A DNA stretch of 64,000 nt from Kordiimonas sediminis (GTDB lineage: Bacteria; Pseudomonadota; Alphaproteobacteria; Sphingomonadales; Kordiimonadaceae), in NCBI RefSeq assembly GCF_014656395.1, contig NZ_BNCI01000002.1, positions 186,001 to 250,000 of the forward strand, read 5' to 3'. Position numbers and translations under genes: made by a program. How positions within the stretch are numbered: position 1 is the first letter of the stretch; the number at the start of each line of letters is the position of its first letter. A model generated the notes under the pieces. The model did no database searches, had not been told where the DNA came from, and saw only the letters and a program-made list of their open reading frames with translations. Shown here piece after piece: positions 1 to 9,891 of this stretch.

Positions 1-170
1 ATCTTTGCGAATTTGCAGGGATTAAAGACAAGGCAACATTTGTTGGTATTGGTCGCAAATTCCAGATTTGGGATCCTGATAAGTTTGAAATGCACCGGGA
101 GGAGCAGTTCAAAATCGCCAGTGAAAAAGCACCGGGCATGCAGCCTTTTGGTGGCGGAGGTCAGGTATGA
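1..170 (+). CDS. mraZ: Transcriptional regulator MraZ, C-terminal part (5' end outside window)
   Basis: The frame with codons starting at base 3 reads as the C-terminal end of MraZ, with an AGIKDKATFVGIG segment followed by FQIWDPDKF, both typical of the second SpoVT/AbrB-like half. MraZ is a DNA-binding protein that controls the dcw cluster from a promoter ahead of its own gene; here that promoter lies outside the window. About 55 codons are visible. The tail carries a glycine-rich stretch before the TGA at 168-170. The stop overlaps the rsmH start (ATGA at 167-170), the usual order at the head of dcw clusters. Confidence 0.9.
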   Translation, partial: LCEFAGIKDKATFVGIGRKFQIWDPDKFEMHREEQFKIASEKAPGMQPFGGGGQV

Positions 171-1171
171 CCACGCATATGACTTCAGCAAATGAAACCG
201 GCAAACATATCCCCGTCCTTTTGGATGAAGTACTACAGGCGCTGAAACCAGCGCCGGGTGAAGTGTTTGTTGATGGCACCTTTGGTAATGGTGGCTATTC
301 CCGAGCTATATTGGATGCAGCAGATTGCCGGGTTTTCGGTATTGATCGTGACCCTGACGCAATCACGCGCTCGTCTGCCATGACGGCATACGGTGACCGC
401 TTTACCATGGTCTCCGGGTGCTTCGGCGATATGGCTGAATTGATCCCTGCTGCAGGCGAAGCCCAGGTTGACGGTGTTGTGCTTGATATCGGTGTGTCGT
501 CGTTCCAGTTGGATGAAGCTGATCGCGGTTTTTCTTTCCAGTCTGACGGGCCACTTGATATGCGAATGTCGAAGGCCGGGGAAAGTGCGGCTGATGTTGT
601 CAATACATACGCCGAGGAAAATATCGCCAATATTCTTTATGAGTTGGGTGAAGAAACGCGCAGCAGACGCATTGCCAATGCCATTGTTTCTGCACGTGAT
701 GAAAAACCATTTACAACAACGCTGCAGCTTGCGCGATTGGTTGAAAGTGTCCTCGGGCGTCCGCGGATAAAAAAGGGCAAAAAGCAAACCCATCCGGCGA
801 CGAAGACTTTTCAGGCGCTCAGAATTTTCGTCAATGACGAGCTTGGGGAGCTGCGGCGCGGACTTGCTGGTGCTGCAAAGATTTTGCGGCCTGGGGGGCG
901 ACTGGTTGTTGTTAGTTTTCATTCGCTCGAAGACCGTATTGTGAAAACCTTCATGGTGCGTGAAAGCGGCAATGAGCCAACAGGTAGTCGGCACATGCCG
1001 CATCAGGCTGTTGTTCAGAAAGAATATGCGTTTCATCTTCCGAAAAAGGGTGCGGTCAAGCCGTCCAAGGAAGAAGAGGCGCGTAATCCGCGTGCCCGGT
1101 CCAGCAGGCTGCGGCTGGCGGTCAGAACCGATGCGCCGTGGGATGGTGCAGAAGGGGGGCAGCATGCGTAA
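167..1171 (+). CDS. rsmH: 16S rRNA (cytosine(1402)-N(4))-methyltransferase RsmH
   Basis: RsmH (MraW) N4-methylates C1402 of 16S rRNA in the small subunit, using S-adenosylmethionine. The 334-residue length fits the family (about 310-340). Visible signatures are HIPVLLDEV at residues 14-22, the SAM-binding loop DGTFGNGG at 36-43, DRDPDA near 65, and FHSLEDR near 250, followed by a basic C-terminal tail. The ATG at 167 overlaps the mraZ stop by 4 bp; a second in-frame ATG at 179 is a possible alternative start. The 3' end overlaps ftsL by 8 bp, which suggests translational coupling in the dcw operon. Confidence 0.97.
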   Translation: MTTHMTSANETGKHIPVLLDEVLQALKPAPGEVFVDGTFGNGGYSRAILDAADCRVFGIDRDPDAITRSSAMTAYGDRFTMVSGCFGDMAELIPAAGEAQVDGVVLDIGVSSFQLDEADRGFSFQSDGPLDMRMSKAGESAADVVNTYAEENIANILYELGEETRSRRIANAIVSARDEKPFTTTLQLARLVESVLGRPRIKKGKKQTHPATKTFQALRIFVNDELGELRRGLAGAAKILRPGGRLVVVSFHSLEDRIVKTFMVRESGNEPTGSRHMPHQAVVQKEYAFHLPKKGAVKPSKEEEARNPRARSSRLRLAVRTDAPWDGAEGGQHA

Positions 1172-1565
1172 AGGTCTTGTGATACTGGCGAGCTTTATTG
1201 CCGTAGCGGCCGGGGTTGCTGTTTTACTTTTGAAGTTGGCTGTGCACGAAAAAGAGCAGGAGCTGAAAGCGCTGCATGTGCAGATCAAAAGGGATCAGGA
1301 AGCCATTCGGGTTCTGGAAGCAGAATGGGCGTATAAGACGTCGCCCTCTAAATTACAGGACAAGTCGTTGCGTTTTCTAGCACTGATGCCGCCGAAGCCG
1401 GACCAGATTATTCTGACGCCAGCTGTGGTGCCACTTCGCCCAACTGGTGAAGAGGTCGACAGTAATGTTGATGTTCTGCTGCCTGAGCGTATTCGCAAAA
1501 AGATTGAAGAGGCGACCAAAGGCAAAAGCAGACATAAATCCAGTAGGGAAGGGAAGGCGTTATGA
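1164..1565 (+). CDS. ftsL: Cell division protein FtsL
   Basis: A small bitopic divisome protein of 133 residues. Residues 4-23 form a hydrophobic membrane segment after a very short cytoplasmic tail (MRKG). Residues 25-55 are a charged heptad-like region (HEKEQELKALHVQIKRDQEAI) expected to be coiled coil, followed by the YKTSPSKLQDKS region seen in alphaproteobacterial FtsL. FtsL would pair with FtsB and recruit FtsW-FtsI. I chose the ATG at 1164 because it puts the membrane segment at the N terminus and follows a GGGGGG stretch; the same frame is open further upstream, inside rsmH. The C-terminal tail is lysine-rich. It overlaps ftsI by 4 bp (ATGA). Confidence 0.9.
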   Translation: MRKGLVILASFIAVAAGVAVLLLKLAVHEKEQELKALHVQIKRDQEAIRVLEAEWAYKTSPSKLQDKSLRFLALMPPKPDQIILTPAVVPLRPTGEEVDSNVDVLLPERIRKKIEEATKGKSRHKSSREGKAL

Positions 1566-3280
1566 CCGACATTACGTCTTTTCAGTTTCAGTCCGTAGAC
1601 AAAAATGTGTCCAAGATGGATGTCGCACGGTTGCGCCTGATTTGGGCAATTGCGCTCTTTTCGCTTGGATTTATGGTCTTGATTGGCCGTACGCTTGAAC
1701 TTGGATTGGCTGACCCTGTGGGGGCAGTTCGTAAAACAGTTGCGACTAAAAGTGGTCGTACTGTTATTGCGCCTGTTCAGATGGCTCGTGCTGACATTGT
1801 TGACCGCAATGGTGAAATATTAGCGACTAATCTGGAAACTTCGTCGCTTGCGGTCGATGCGACCATGATCAAGGACCCAAAAGGGTTAGCACGCAAGCTT
1901 GCAGAAATTATTCCGGATGTTCCGCTTGCCACGTTTGAGAAGCGGCTGTCTTCAGGCAAGAAATTTGTCTGGTTGAAGCGCAAGCTATCCCCCGCTCAAA
2001 AATGGAAAGTGAACGCACTTGGTGAGGTGGGGCTGAAGTTTGAGCGCGAAGAAGAGCGTATCTACCCCCATGGCCGTTTGGCAGCACATGTTCTAGGTTA
2101 TGTTGATGTGGACGGAAACGGTCTTGCGGGGCTTGAGCATTATTTCGATGACGAAATGAAGGCTGGTTCGTCACAGGTGGACATTGGGGACCGTACTCTT
2201 CGCACATCTCTTGATATTCGCGTTCAGTTCGCTTTGGCTGATGAATTAAGTGCGGCAATGCGGGCGCACAGTGCTGTTGGTGGTGCTGGTCTTGTTATGG
2301 ATGTGAAGTCAGGCGAAGTCATCGCGATGGTGTCTCTGCCGGATTACGACCCGAACGACATACGCGGTATTTCCAAGGAGGCACTTTTTAACCGTGCCAC
2401 CAAGGGTGTTTATGAGCTTGGTTCCACGTTTAAAACATTTACTTTCGCGGCGGCACTGGATGAAGGTGTAGTCACCCTGAATGATGGCTATGACGCGACC
2501 AAGCCGTTGCGGATTTCGCGCTTCCTTATTCAGGATGACCATCCAAAGGCGCGGTATTTAAGTGTGCCTGAGATATTTACCTATTCGTCCAATATTGGGA
2601 CAGCGCAGATGGCGCTTGACCTGGGGACAGAGCGCCAGCAGGAGTTTTTGAATAATATTGGGCTACTGCAGCCTGCGCCGATTGAGATTACTGAGGTGGG
2701 TGCACCGATGTATCCAACGAACTGGCGTAAGGTTTCTACCATGACCATTTCTTATGGACACGGCATTGCCGTAAGCCCGCTGCAGCTTGCGACCGGCATT
2801 TCTGCGATGGTCAATGGCGGTCGTCTGATTCCGGCCACACTTATCCACCAAACAGACGGTGTGCGTGAAGGCAAGCAGGTCATCAAGCCTTCCACCAGCC
2901 GGCAGATCAGGCAGCTTCTTCGGATGGTTGTAAAGAAGGGGACTGGTTCAAAGGCATCAGCCATTGGATACCGTGTTGGCGGGAAAACGGGTACTGCCGA
3001 GAAAGCTGCGGCTGGCGGGTATAACGAGAAGCTGTTGATTTCGTCCTTTGTTGGGGCATTTCCGATGGACGATCCGCAGTATGTGGTCTTTGCCCTGTTG
3101 GATGAGCCAAAGGGTATTAAGGAAACGCACGGGTTCCGGGGTGGTGGCTGGACCGCTGCGCCGGTCGTGAAGAATGTTATTCTGCGCGCTTCTCCTATAT
3201 TGGGCATCGCGCCGAAAGAAGAAGATGAAGGCTTGTATCGTCAAATCGCGATGAAGATTCATGACGACAAAAAGAGATAA
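1562..3280 (+). CDS. ftsI: Peptidoglycan D,D-transpeptidase FtsI (PBP3)
   Basis: A class B penicillin-binding protein that cross-links septal peptidoglycan in the periplasm together with FtsW. In order: a cytoplasmic tail, one membrane anchor at about residues 25-42, the PBP dimerisation domain from about residue 75, and the transpeptidase domain. Catalytic motifs are intact: STFK with the nucleophile at Ser288, SSN at 342-344 and KTG at 475-477. The length (572) is normal. The start overlaps ftsL (ATGA 1562-1565). A 24-base gap separates it from murE. Confidence 0.97.
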   Translation: MTDITSFQFQSVDKNVSKMDVARLRLIWAIALFSLGFMVLIGRTLELGLADPVGAVRKTVATKSGRTVIAPVQMARADIVDRNGEILATNLETSSLAVDATMIKDPKGLARKLAEIIPDVPLATFEKRLSSGKKFVWLKRKLSPAQKWKVNALGEVGLKFEREEERIYPHGRLAAHVLGYVDVDGNGLAGLEHYFDDEMKAGSSQVDIGDRTLRTSLDIRVQFALADELSAAMRAHSAVGGAGLVMDVKSGEVIAMVSLPDYDPNDIRGISKEALFNRATKGVYELGSTFKTFTFAAALDEGVVTLNDGYDATKPLRISRFLIQDDHPKARYLSVPEIFTYSSNIGTAQMALDLGTERQQEFLNNIGLLQPAPIEITEVGAPMYPTNWRKVSTMTISYGHGIAVSPLQLATGISAMVNGGRLIPATLIHQTDGVREGKQVIKPSTSRQIRQLLRMVVKKGTGSKASAIGYRVGGKTGTAEKAAAGGYNEKLLISSFVGAFPMDDPQYVVFALLDEPKGIKETHGFRGGGWTAAPVVKNVILRASPILGIAPKEEDEGLYRQIAMKIHDDKKR

Positions 3281-3304
3281 AGAAGGCGCCAGTTCAGGAA
3301 AGGG

Positions 3305-4816
3305 ATGAATGGCTGGCAACACGGGCTAGGGCAAACGAAGGGCAAACAGAGGATGACAGTATCCTTGTCACAATTATTAGGGGCATCGGCCGGTTCAGAT
3401 ACTATTCTGATAACTGGCATTACGGCTGACAGTCGCCGTGTTCAGCCCGGCTCTTTGTTTGTGGCAATTCCGGGCACCAAAGTTGATGGTCGCGATTTTA
3501 TTCCAGCAGCGATTGAGGCTGGGGCAAGTGCTATCCTTTCATTGCCTGGTACGCCTGTGCCTGATCCTTCTGTTCCTTTGATCGCGGATAATAACCCACG
3601 TCGTCGCTATGCCGATATGGCGGCACGCTTTTATGCTTCCCATCCTGATGTGCAGGTTGCAATCACGGGCACCAACGGCAAAACGTCGGTGGCAGACTTC
3701 CTGCGCCAGATATGGAGTGGGCTTGGGTATGACGCTGCCAGTGTCGGAACGCTGGGTGTGCGGTCGCAGCATCATAATGCTCCGGGGGGGCTGACAACGC
3801 CGGACCCTATGGCACTGCATAAAAACCTGTCTGCTTTGTCGGATGTAGGGGTAACACACTGTGCACTGGAAGCCTCCAGCCACGGTTTGGATCAATACCG
3901 GCTGGACGGTGTTTCTCTGAAGGCTGCCGGGTTCACCAATCTGACGCGGGACCACATGGATTACCACAAGACGGAGCAGGGGTATCTTTTTGCCAAGGCG
4001 CGCCTGTTCGGTGAATTGCTGGCACCAGGATCCACAGCAGTCGTCAATATTGATAGCCGTGCCGGTAAACTGATCGAGGATCTGGCCTGGGGGCGGGGGC
4101 TTCATACCCTGACAGTCGGGCGGGATGAAAATGCCGCTCTCCGTTTGATGGATCAGGAAGGGCGTCCTGATGGGCAGGCTTTTTCTATAGGGTATCAGGG
4201 GCATGTTTACCCTGTCGATGTGCGTTTGTTTGGCGCTTTTCAGGCAGAAAATATTGTGCTGGCGGTAGGGCTTGCGATTGGGACAGGTGCCGATGTTGAT
4301 AAGGTGCTGGCCACGTTGTCTCATCTGACCGGGGTGCCAGGCCGTATGGAGCTGATCGGGCGCACGACCAAGGGGGGCGCCGTATATGTGGACTATGCCC
4401 ACACTCCAGACGGTTTGAAAAATGTTCTTGAATCTGCGCGTGCGCACAATCCAGCAGGGCTGAGCGTTGTTTTCGGATGTGGCGGCGACCGGGATGCAGG
4501 AAAACGTCCGCAAATGGGAAAGCTGGCTGCGGATTTGGCAGACAGGGTATATGTCACGGACGATAATCCAAGGTCAGAGGAAGCCTCGGTTATCCGTAGC
4601 GAAATTTTGGCAGCCTGCCCTGATGCAATTGAGATTGGGGACAGGGCGCAGGCAATTGCAGCTGCAATTGAGGCGCTTGAAGAAAACGACATGTTGATTG
4701 TTGCCGGCAAGGGGCACGAAGAGGGGCAGACTGTTGGCGATACAGTCCTGCCTTTCTCAGACATTGAGGTCGTCAAACTACTTTTGGGTCAGCGTACCCA
4801 CTCGGGGGAGAAATAA
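3305..4816 (+). CDS. murE: UDP-MurNAc-L-Ala-D-Glu:meso-diaminopimelate ligase MurE
   Basis: A cytoplasmic Mur ligase adding the third stem-peptide residue, using ATP. The P-loop TGTNGKTS lies near residue 121, and the DNPR signature that reads meso-diaminopimelate (against lysine) lies near residue 420, so a DAP-type wall is expected. Two starts are plausible. The ATG at 3305 has a good AGGAAAGGG just upstream. The ATG at 3353 (MTVSLSQLL) gives an N terminus more like the family but has a poorly spaced ribosome site. I kept 3305 for its ribosome site. murF starts 2 bases after the stop. Confidence 0.95.
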   Translation: MNGWQHGLGQTKGKQRMTVSLSQLLGASAGSDTILITGITADSRRVQPGSLFVAIPGTKVDGRDFIPAAIEAGASAILSLPGTPVPDPSVPLIADNNPRRRYADMAARFYASHPDVQVAITGTNGKTSVADFLRQIWSGLGYDAASVGTLGVRSQHHNAPGGLTTPDPMALHKNLSALSDVGVTHCALEASSHGLDQYRLDGVSLKAAGFTNLTRDHMDYHKTEQGYLFAKARLFGELLAPGSTAVVNIDSRAGKLIEDLAWGRGLHTLTVGRDENAALRLMDQEGRPDGQAFSIGYQGHVYPVDVRLFGAFQAENIVLAVGLAIGTGADVDKVLATLSHLTGVPGRMELIGRTTKGGAVYVDYAHTPDGLKNVLESARAHNPAGLSVVFGCGGDRDAGKRPQMGKLAADLADRVYVTDDNPRSEEASVIRSEILAACPDAIEIGDRAQAIAAAIEALEENDMLIVAGKGHEEGQTVGDTVLPFSDIEVVKLLLGQRTHSGEK

Positions 4817-4818
4817 CT

Positions 4819-6276
4819 GTGAATATTGATGAGCCGCTTTGGACATCGAGCGAACTGGCGACCGCCTGTAATGCAGACAGCGCCCGGCCATGGTTTGCCG
4901 ATGGCCTGCAAACGGACAGTCGGCTTGTACTGCCCGGTGATTTGTTCGTTGCCTTGAAGGGGGACAATTACGACGGCCATGCTTTCGTAAAAGAAGCTCT
5001 GGGTAAAGGGGCAGCAGCTGTATTGGTGTCAGATGTTCCTGAGGGTATCGCGGACGATGAGCCGCGCCTGGTGCGTGTTGGGGATGTATTGCCTGCCCTT
5101 GAGAAAATGGCGGCCTATGCAGTTATGCGCGCCCCTGTTTGCACGCTAGCAGTAACGGGAAGTGTCGGGAAAACAAGCATTGTTCATGCTTTGAAAAAGG
5201 CGCTGGCTAATAGTGGGGATACCCACACTAGTGTGCGTAGTTATAATAATCATATCGGGCTACCGGTTTCCATGGCTCGTATGCCGCGTGGCGCACGATA
5301 CGGTATTTTTGAAGTAGGTATCAGTGAACCTGGTGAAATGTCTGACCGTGCACGGGTCATTCAGCCTGATGTTGTTTTAGTCTCCACGCTAGGACCGGCG
5401 CATGTTGGGAACTTTGCCTCGATTGATGCGATTATTGAAGAAAAGGCGAGAATTTTTGATGGCATGCGCCCAGGGGGCACAGCCATTATCGCCTCAGATG
5501 GTCCGTATGCCGAGCGTATGATCCATGCTGCTGAGGCACGAGGCCTCACTGTCATTAAAGTATCCGCCGAATGCGAAAACAAAGAGGCAGATGTTTACCC
5601 CCTTCATGCGTCAGAGCGTTTTGATTGTAGCTGTCTGACTGCCGATGTTGGCGGTACTATCGTGACATACCGAATTGGGGAGCCGGGGAAGGCGTGGTTG
5701 CTGAATAGTCTGATGGTTCTTGCCGCCGTGAAAGAAACCGGCGCGGACCTTGGCGGGGCAGCACTTAGTCTTGCGACACTTGTTGCTGAACGGGGTCGTG
5801 GTCGTACGCATCATCTGACCTGGGATGATCAGGGCTTCATGCTGATTGATGATAGTTACAATGCCAATCCCGTTAGCATGGAAGCTGCACTTGATCGTAT
5901 TGGTGCCCTGCCGGTTGGGCACACTGCCCGCCGTGTTGGCGTATTTGCGGATATGGCGGAACTGGGTGATCTGACCGCTGATGCACATGAGGCATTGGCA
6001 GGTAAGATGCGTGCTGCCGGCCTGACCAAAGTGTTTGCAATTGGTCAGGGTATGGCAGGTGCAGCCCGCGCTGCAGGGTTAGCCGTTGAAGAGTTTGATG
6101 ACACGACCGATCTTGCCAGACAGCTTCTTAGCGATGTTCGGCAGGATGATGTGCTGCTTGTCAAAGGTGCAAATAAGGCAGGTCTTGAAGGGGTTGTGCG
6201 GACACTTCTGGAAACCGCCACAGTCTCAACAGAGTTTGGCCATAGCGGCATGGCACTGTCCGCAGCAGCTGAGTAG
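4819..6276 (+). CDS. murF: UDP-MurNAc-tripeptide:D-alanyl-D-alanine ligase MurF
   Basis: A cytoplasmic ATP-dependent ligase that adds D-Ala-D-Ala to the UDP-MurNAc-tripeptide. At 485 residues it is of normal length. The P-loop TGSVGKTS is near residue 113, and the central-domain DDSYNANP motif typical of MurF is near residue 345. The start is GTG at 4819, two bases after murE and preceded by GGGGGAG. It needs D-Ala-D-Ala from Ddl, whose gene is not in this cluster. Confidence 0.96.
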   Translation: MNIDEPLWTSSELATACNADSARPWFADGLQTDSRLVLPGDLFVALKGDNYDGHAFVKEALGKGAAAVLVSDVPEGIADDEPRLVRVGDVLPALEKMAAYAVMRAPVCTLAVTGSVGKTSIVHALKKALANSGDTHTSVRSYNNHIGLPVSMARMPRGARYGIFEVGISEPGEMSDRARVIQPDVVLVSTLGPAHVGNFASIDAIIEEKARIFDGMRPGGTAIIASDGPYAERMIHAAEARGLTVIKVSAECENKEADVYPLHASERFDCSCLTADVGGTIVTYRIGEPGKAWLLNSLMVLAAVKETGADLGGAALSLATLVAERGRGRTHHLTWDDQGFMLIDDSYNANPVSMEAALDRIGALPVGHTARRVGVFADMAELGDLTADAHEALAGKMRAAGLTKVFAIGQGMAGAARAAGLAVEEFDDTTDLARQLLSDVRQDDVLLVKGANKAGLEGVVRTLLETATVSTEFGHSGMALSAAAE

Positions 6277-6291
6277 AGAAAAGGAACGATC

Positions 6292-7368
6292 ATGCTGTAT
6301 TACCTGTTAACACCTTTGGCGGCCGAGGGAGGAATATTTAACCTTTTCAGGTATTTAACATTCCGTACCGGTGGTGCGGTTATGACGGCTATGATCATTT
6401 GTTTTGTCATTGGACCCGGTATTATTCGCTGGCTACGGACCAAACAGAAAAAGGGACAGCCAATTCGGGAAGATGGACCTGAAAGCCATATTATTGCCAA
6501 GGCAGGCACGCCGACGATGGGCGGCTTCATGATTTTGCTTTCACTCGGGGTGGCTACTTTTCTATGGGCAGATTTAACAAATCCGTATGTTTGGGCTGTG
6601 ATTGCGGTGACTTTATCCTACGGTACCATTGGTTTTCTGGATGATTATCTTAAAGTCTCAAAAGTTTCACCAAAAGGGGTTCCGGGGAAACTAAAACTCG
6701 TTGCGGAACTGCTTGTTGCAGGTGCAGTCGCATACTGGATGACCACCTTAAACGGCACGTCGATTGGCTTGCCGCTGATTAAAAATGGCTCTTACGATCT
6801 TGGTCTTTTCTACATTCCATTTGTGATATTCATTATTGCGGGGGCTTCAAATTCGGTCAACTTAACAGACGGACTGGACGGACTGGCGATCGTGCCGGTG
6901 ATGATCGCCGCCGGTGCATTTGGGTTCATTGCCTATATGGTCGGTAATACTGTCTACAGTGAATATTTGGGTATTTTACATGTAAGCGGAGCTGGGGAGC
7001 TGGCTGTTTTGGCAGGCGCACTTCTGGGTGCTGGTTTAGGATTTCTCTGGTTTAACGCACCTCCTGCGATGGTGTTTATGGGCGATACCGGTTCACTTGC
7101 ACTTGGCGGGATGATCGGGTCAATGGCTGTCGTTACCAAGCATGAGATTGTCCTTGGCATCATTGGCGGGCTTTTTGTGCTTGAAACGGTTTCGGTGATC
7201 GTACAGGTCGCATCCTTCAAGCTGACGGGCAAAAGGGTGTTTCGTATGGCGCCACTTCACCACCATTTTGAAGAAAAAGGGTGGGCAGAATCCACAGTTG
7301 TCATCCGTTTTTGGATTGTTGCTGTGATTTTGGCCCTGATTGGTTTGGCAACACTAAAATTAAGGTAG
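6292..7368 (+). CDS. mraY: Phospho-N-acetylmuramoyl-pentapeptide-transferase MraY
   Basis: An integral membrane enzyme that transfers phospho-MurNAc-pentapeptide from UDP to undecaprenyl phosphate to make lipid I. It has 358 residues with about ten hydrophobic segments. Diagnostic signatures are GTPTMGG near residue 72, FLDDYLK near 118, [10 protein letters not shown] near 192 and MAPLHHHFE near 318. The start at 6292 follows AAAGGAACG. It lies 15 bases after murF and is followed 4 bases later by murD. Confidence 0.97.
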   Translation: MLYYLLTPLAAEGGIFNLFRYLTFRTGGAVMTAMIICFVIGPGIIRWLRTKQKKGQPIREDGPESHIIAKAGTPTMGGFMILLSLGVATFLWADLTNPYVWAVIAVTLSYGTIGFLDDYLKVSKVSPKGVPGKLKLVAELLVAGAVAYWMTTLNGTSIGLPLIKNGSYDLGLFYIPFVIFIIAGASNSVNLTDGLDGLAIVPVMIAAGAFGFIAYMVGNTVYSEYLGILHVSGAGELAVLAGALLGAGLGFLWFNAPPAMVFMGDTGSLALGGMIGSMAVVTKHEIVLGIIGGLFVLETVSVIVQVASFKLTGKRVFRMAPLHHHFEEKGWAESTVVIRFWIVAVILALIGLATLKLR

Positions 7369-7372
7369 TTGG

Positions 7373-8737
7373 GTGATTGTTGCGGATACATATCGTGATA
7401 AAAAGGTCGCTGTCTTTGGGCTTGCCCGGACCGGTATTGCTGCGGTGGAAAGCCTGCGTGCGGCTGGTGCCACCGTTTGGGCGTGGGATGATGCACAAGA
7501 CCGTGTTGCCAGCGTAGGCACCTGTGCCGTTGATTTGTATCAGGCAGACTTTAAGGGACTTGATGCGCTTTTGCTTGCGCCCGGTGTGCCGTTGACGCAT
7601 CCCAACCCTCATGCGCTTGTTATCAAGGCAAAAGAAGCGGGCGTTCCCTGCATCGCGGATTTCGATATTTTTGAGGCAGCACGTCCCGACTTGCCTGCAC
7701 ATCAGTGTATTGCCATTACAGGAACTAATGGCAAGTCAACTACAACGGCACTGATTACGCATATTCTTCAAACTGCTGGTGTACCTTCTGTTATGGCCGG
7801 AAATATCGGTACGGGCGTCTTGTCGGTTGAACCGCTGGCTGCGGGTGGAGTGTATGTTTTTGAGATGTCTTCCTATCAACTTGATCTGATACAAGGCTTT
7901 TCTGCAGATGTGGGTGTATTGCTGAATATTTCGCCAGACCACCTGGACCGTCACGGCGACATGGAAGGGTACGTCAAGGCCAAGGCCCGATTATTTGGTC
8001 TGCAACAGTCCATGCACGGACGTGCTGTTATCGGTGTTGACGATGCCTACGGCAAAACATTGTCCGAAACCATTTCTGTGCCGGTAATACGGATTTCCGC
8101 GGATCATACACTTGAAGACGGCGTGTATGTTGATGGCGGTGTTTTGTTTGATGCCTCTGAGGGGGATGGCGTACCCATCGGTGATCTGGTAAATGCACCA
8201 GCCCTGCAAGGGGTGCATAACGCGCAGAATGCGGCTGCGGCCTATGCAGCCTGCAAACTGGTGGGGCTTCACTCTGATGCAATATACCAGGGACTGTGTA
8301 GTTTCCCCGGGCTTGTGCATAGACAGGAATTAATCGCCGTCAAAGACGGTGTTTCTTATGTGAACGATTCTAAGGCAACCAATGTGGATGCAGCTGCACG
8401 GGCGCTTGCGACGTATAAGAATATTCACTGGATTGCAGGTGGTCGCGCCAAGGAGAAAAGCTTGCAGGGTCTGATGTCCTATATCGGCAATGTTAAAACG
8501 GCGTACCTGATTGGTGAAGCACAGATGCAGTTTGCACAGGAACTGGTAGGCAAAGTGAATGTTGTCAGTGCTGGCACACTTGAAGGTGCGCTGACGTCAG
8601 CGCGACAAGCGGCGGTTGAAGGGGACTGTGTTCTTCTGTCACCAGCCTGTGCTGCATTTGACCAGTTTGATAATTTTGAAGTACGCGGCGACAGATTTCG
8701 TTCGCTCGTGCACGAATGCTTAGGGGGACAGTTATGA
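7373..8737 (+). CDS. murD: UDP-MurNAc-L-alanine:D-glutamate ligase MurD
   Basis: A cytoplasmic Mur ligase adding D-glutamate, 454 residues. An N-terminal Rossmann-like domain (VAVFGLARTGIA) is followed by the P-loop TGTNGKST near residue 116, the central region with SSYQLD and NISPDHLDRHG, and the C-terminal domain with NDSKATN and LLSPACAAFDQF. The start is GTG at 7373, 4 bases after the mraY stop. The 3' end overlaps ftsW by 4 bp. Confidence 0.96.
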   Translation: MIVADTYRDKKVAVFGLARTGIAAVESLRAAGATVWAWDDAQDRVASVGTCAVDLYQADFKGLDALLLAPGVPLTHPNPHALVIKAKEAGVPCIADFDIFEAARPDLPAHQCIAITGTNGKSTTTALITHILQTAGVPSVMAGNIGTGVLSVEPLAAGGVYVFEMSSYQLDLIQGFSADVGVLLNISPDHLDRHGDMEGYVKAKARLFGLQQSMHGRAVIGVDDAYGKTLSETISVPVIRISADHTLEDGVYVDGGVLFDASEGDGVPIGDLVNAPALQGVHNAQNAAAAYAACKLVGLHSDAIYQGLCSFPGLVHRQELIAVKDGVSYVNDSKATNVDAAARALATYKNIHWIAGGRAKEKSLQGLMSYIGNVKTAYLIGEAQMQFAQELVGKVNVVSAGTLEGALTSARQAAVEGDCVLLSPACAAFDQFDNFEVRGDRFRSLVHECLGGQL

Positions 8738-9891
8738 CAGCATTTGGCTTTGGGCGTACGGACAATTCGCTTCTGACACGTTGGTGGTGGACAGTAGATC
8801 GCTGGATGCTCAGCTTTGTGTTTATTCTGATTGTGGCCGGGATGTGGTTGACTATGACTGCAAGTCCCGCTGTGGCTGACCGCCTTGATCTGGACCTTAT
8901 GCATTTCGCAAAGCGTCAAGCCATGTTCCTGACACTTGGGATGATGGTGATTGTATCTATCTCTGTTATGCCCGTGTTGCTGGTTAGGCGTTTGGCGGTG
9001 ATTGGATTTGTCGGGTCTTTGGTGCTGATGGTGGCCACGCTTACTATTGGTCCTGAAATTAAGGGCGCTACGCGCTGGTTGCAGATTGGCACATTTACGC
9101 TGCAACCATCAGAGTTCCTGAAGCCCTTCTTTTTTGTGACGGTGGCGTGGCTATTGTCTGTAGAATTTTCAGACAAATCCTTCCCGGGTAAAAAGGTGGC
9201 ATTTGGGCTTTTTGCTTTGTGTGCTTTTATGCTGGTGCGGCAGCCTGACTTTGGTCAAACGGTCCTGATCAGCGCGGTCTGGATGGCGCAAATGGCGCTG
9301 GCTGGCTTGCCGATGATGTGGTTAATCTTCGCAGGTACCGTCGGGTTGTTTGGTGTTGGCCTTGGCTATGCGTTTCTGCCGCACGTAACGAACCGTATTG
9401 ACCGGTTTATCAATCCTGAATCCGGCGATACCTACCAAACAGACAAAGCGCTGCAGGCTATGGAAAATGGTGGCCTGCTGGGGCAGGGGCCGGGTAGCGG
9501 TACTGTTAAGCTGAATTTGCCTGATGCTCACACCGATTATATCTACGCGGTTATTGGCGAAGAGTTTGGCGCCATTGCCTGTGTTATGTTGCTGATACTG
9601 TTTGCGGGTATTGTCGTGCGTGGTTTGGCGCACCTTTTGAAAGAAGAAGATCCATTTAAAATGCTGGCGGCATCGGCGCTGATTATGCAGTTTGGTTTGC
9701 AGACGCTGATCAATGTCGGGGTTAATCTTGCTCTTCTCCCCTCCAAGGGGATGACCTTGCCGTTTGTATCTTATGGCGGATCATCCATGTTGGCGCTTGC
9801 GATAAATGTGGGCATGATACTGGCACTTACCCGCAGAAACAGGTTTATCAATCCGGGGAAAGACCCGCTTGGCTGGAAGGCTGCTGAATGA
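8734..9891 (+). CDS. ftsW: Peptidoglycan glycosyltransferase FtsW
   Basis: A SEDS-family polytopic membrane protein that polymerises lipid II at the septum with FtsI. It has 385 residues with about ten membrane segments. It carries KGATRWLQIG, PSEFLKP, the large periplasmic loop with GGLLGQGPGSG, and EEFGAI near the C-terminal half. I chose the ATG at 8734 because it overlaps the murD stop (ATGA) and follows AGGGGGA. The ATG at 8716 in the same frame lies inside murD and has no ribosome site. Confidence 0.95.
   Translation: MTAFGFGRTDNSLLTRWWWTVDRWMLSFVFILIVAGMWLTMTASPAVADRLDLDLMHFAKRQAMFLTLGMMVIVSISVMPVLLVRRLAVIGFVGSLVLMVATLTIGPEIKGATRWLQIGTFTLQPSEFLKPFFFVTVAWLLSVEFSDKSFPGKKVAFGLFALCAFMLVRQPDFGQTVLISAVWMAQMALAGLPMMWLIFAGTVGLFGVGLGYAFLPHVTNRIDRFINPESGDTYQTDKALQAMENGGLLGQGPGSGTVKLNLPDAHTDYIYAVIGEEFGAIACVMLLILFAGIVVRGLAHLLKEEDPFKMLAASALIMQFGLQTLINVGVNLALLPSKGMTLPFVSYGGSSMLALAINVGMILALTRRNRFINPGKDPLGWKAAE

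Noticed and set aside
233-1288. Long minus-strand open frame opposite rsmH
   Set aside because: It is the shadow of rsmH and ftsL, with no family-like motif; the plus-strand products are clear.
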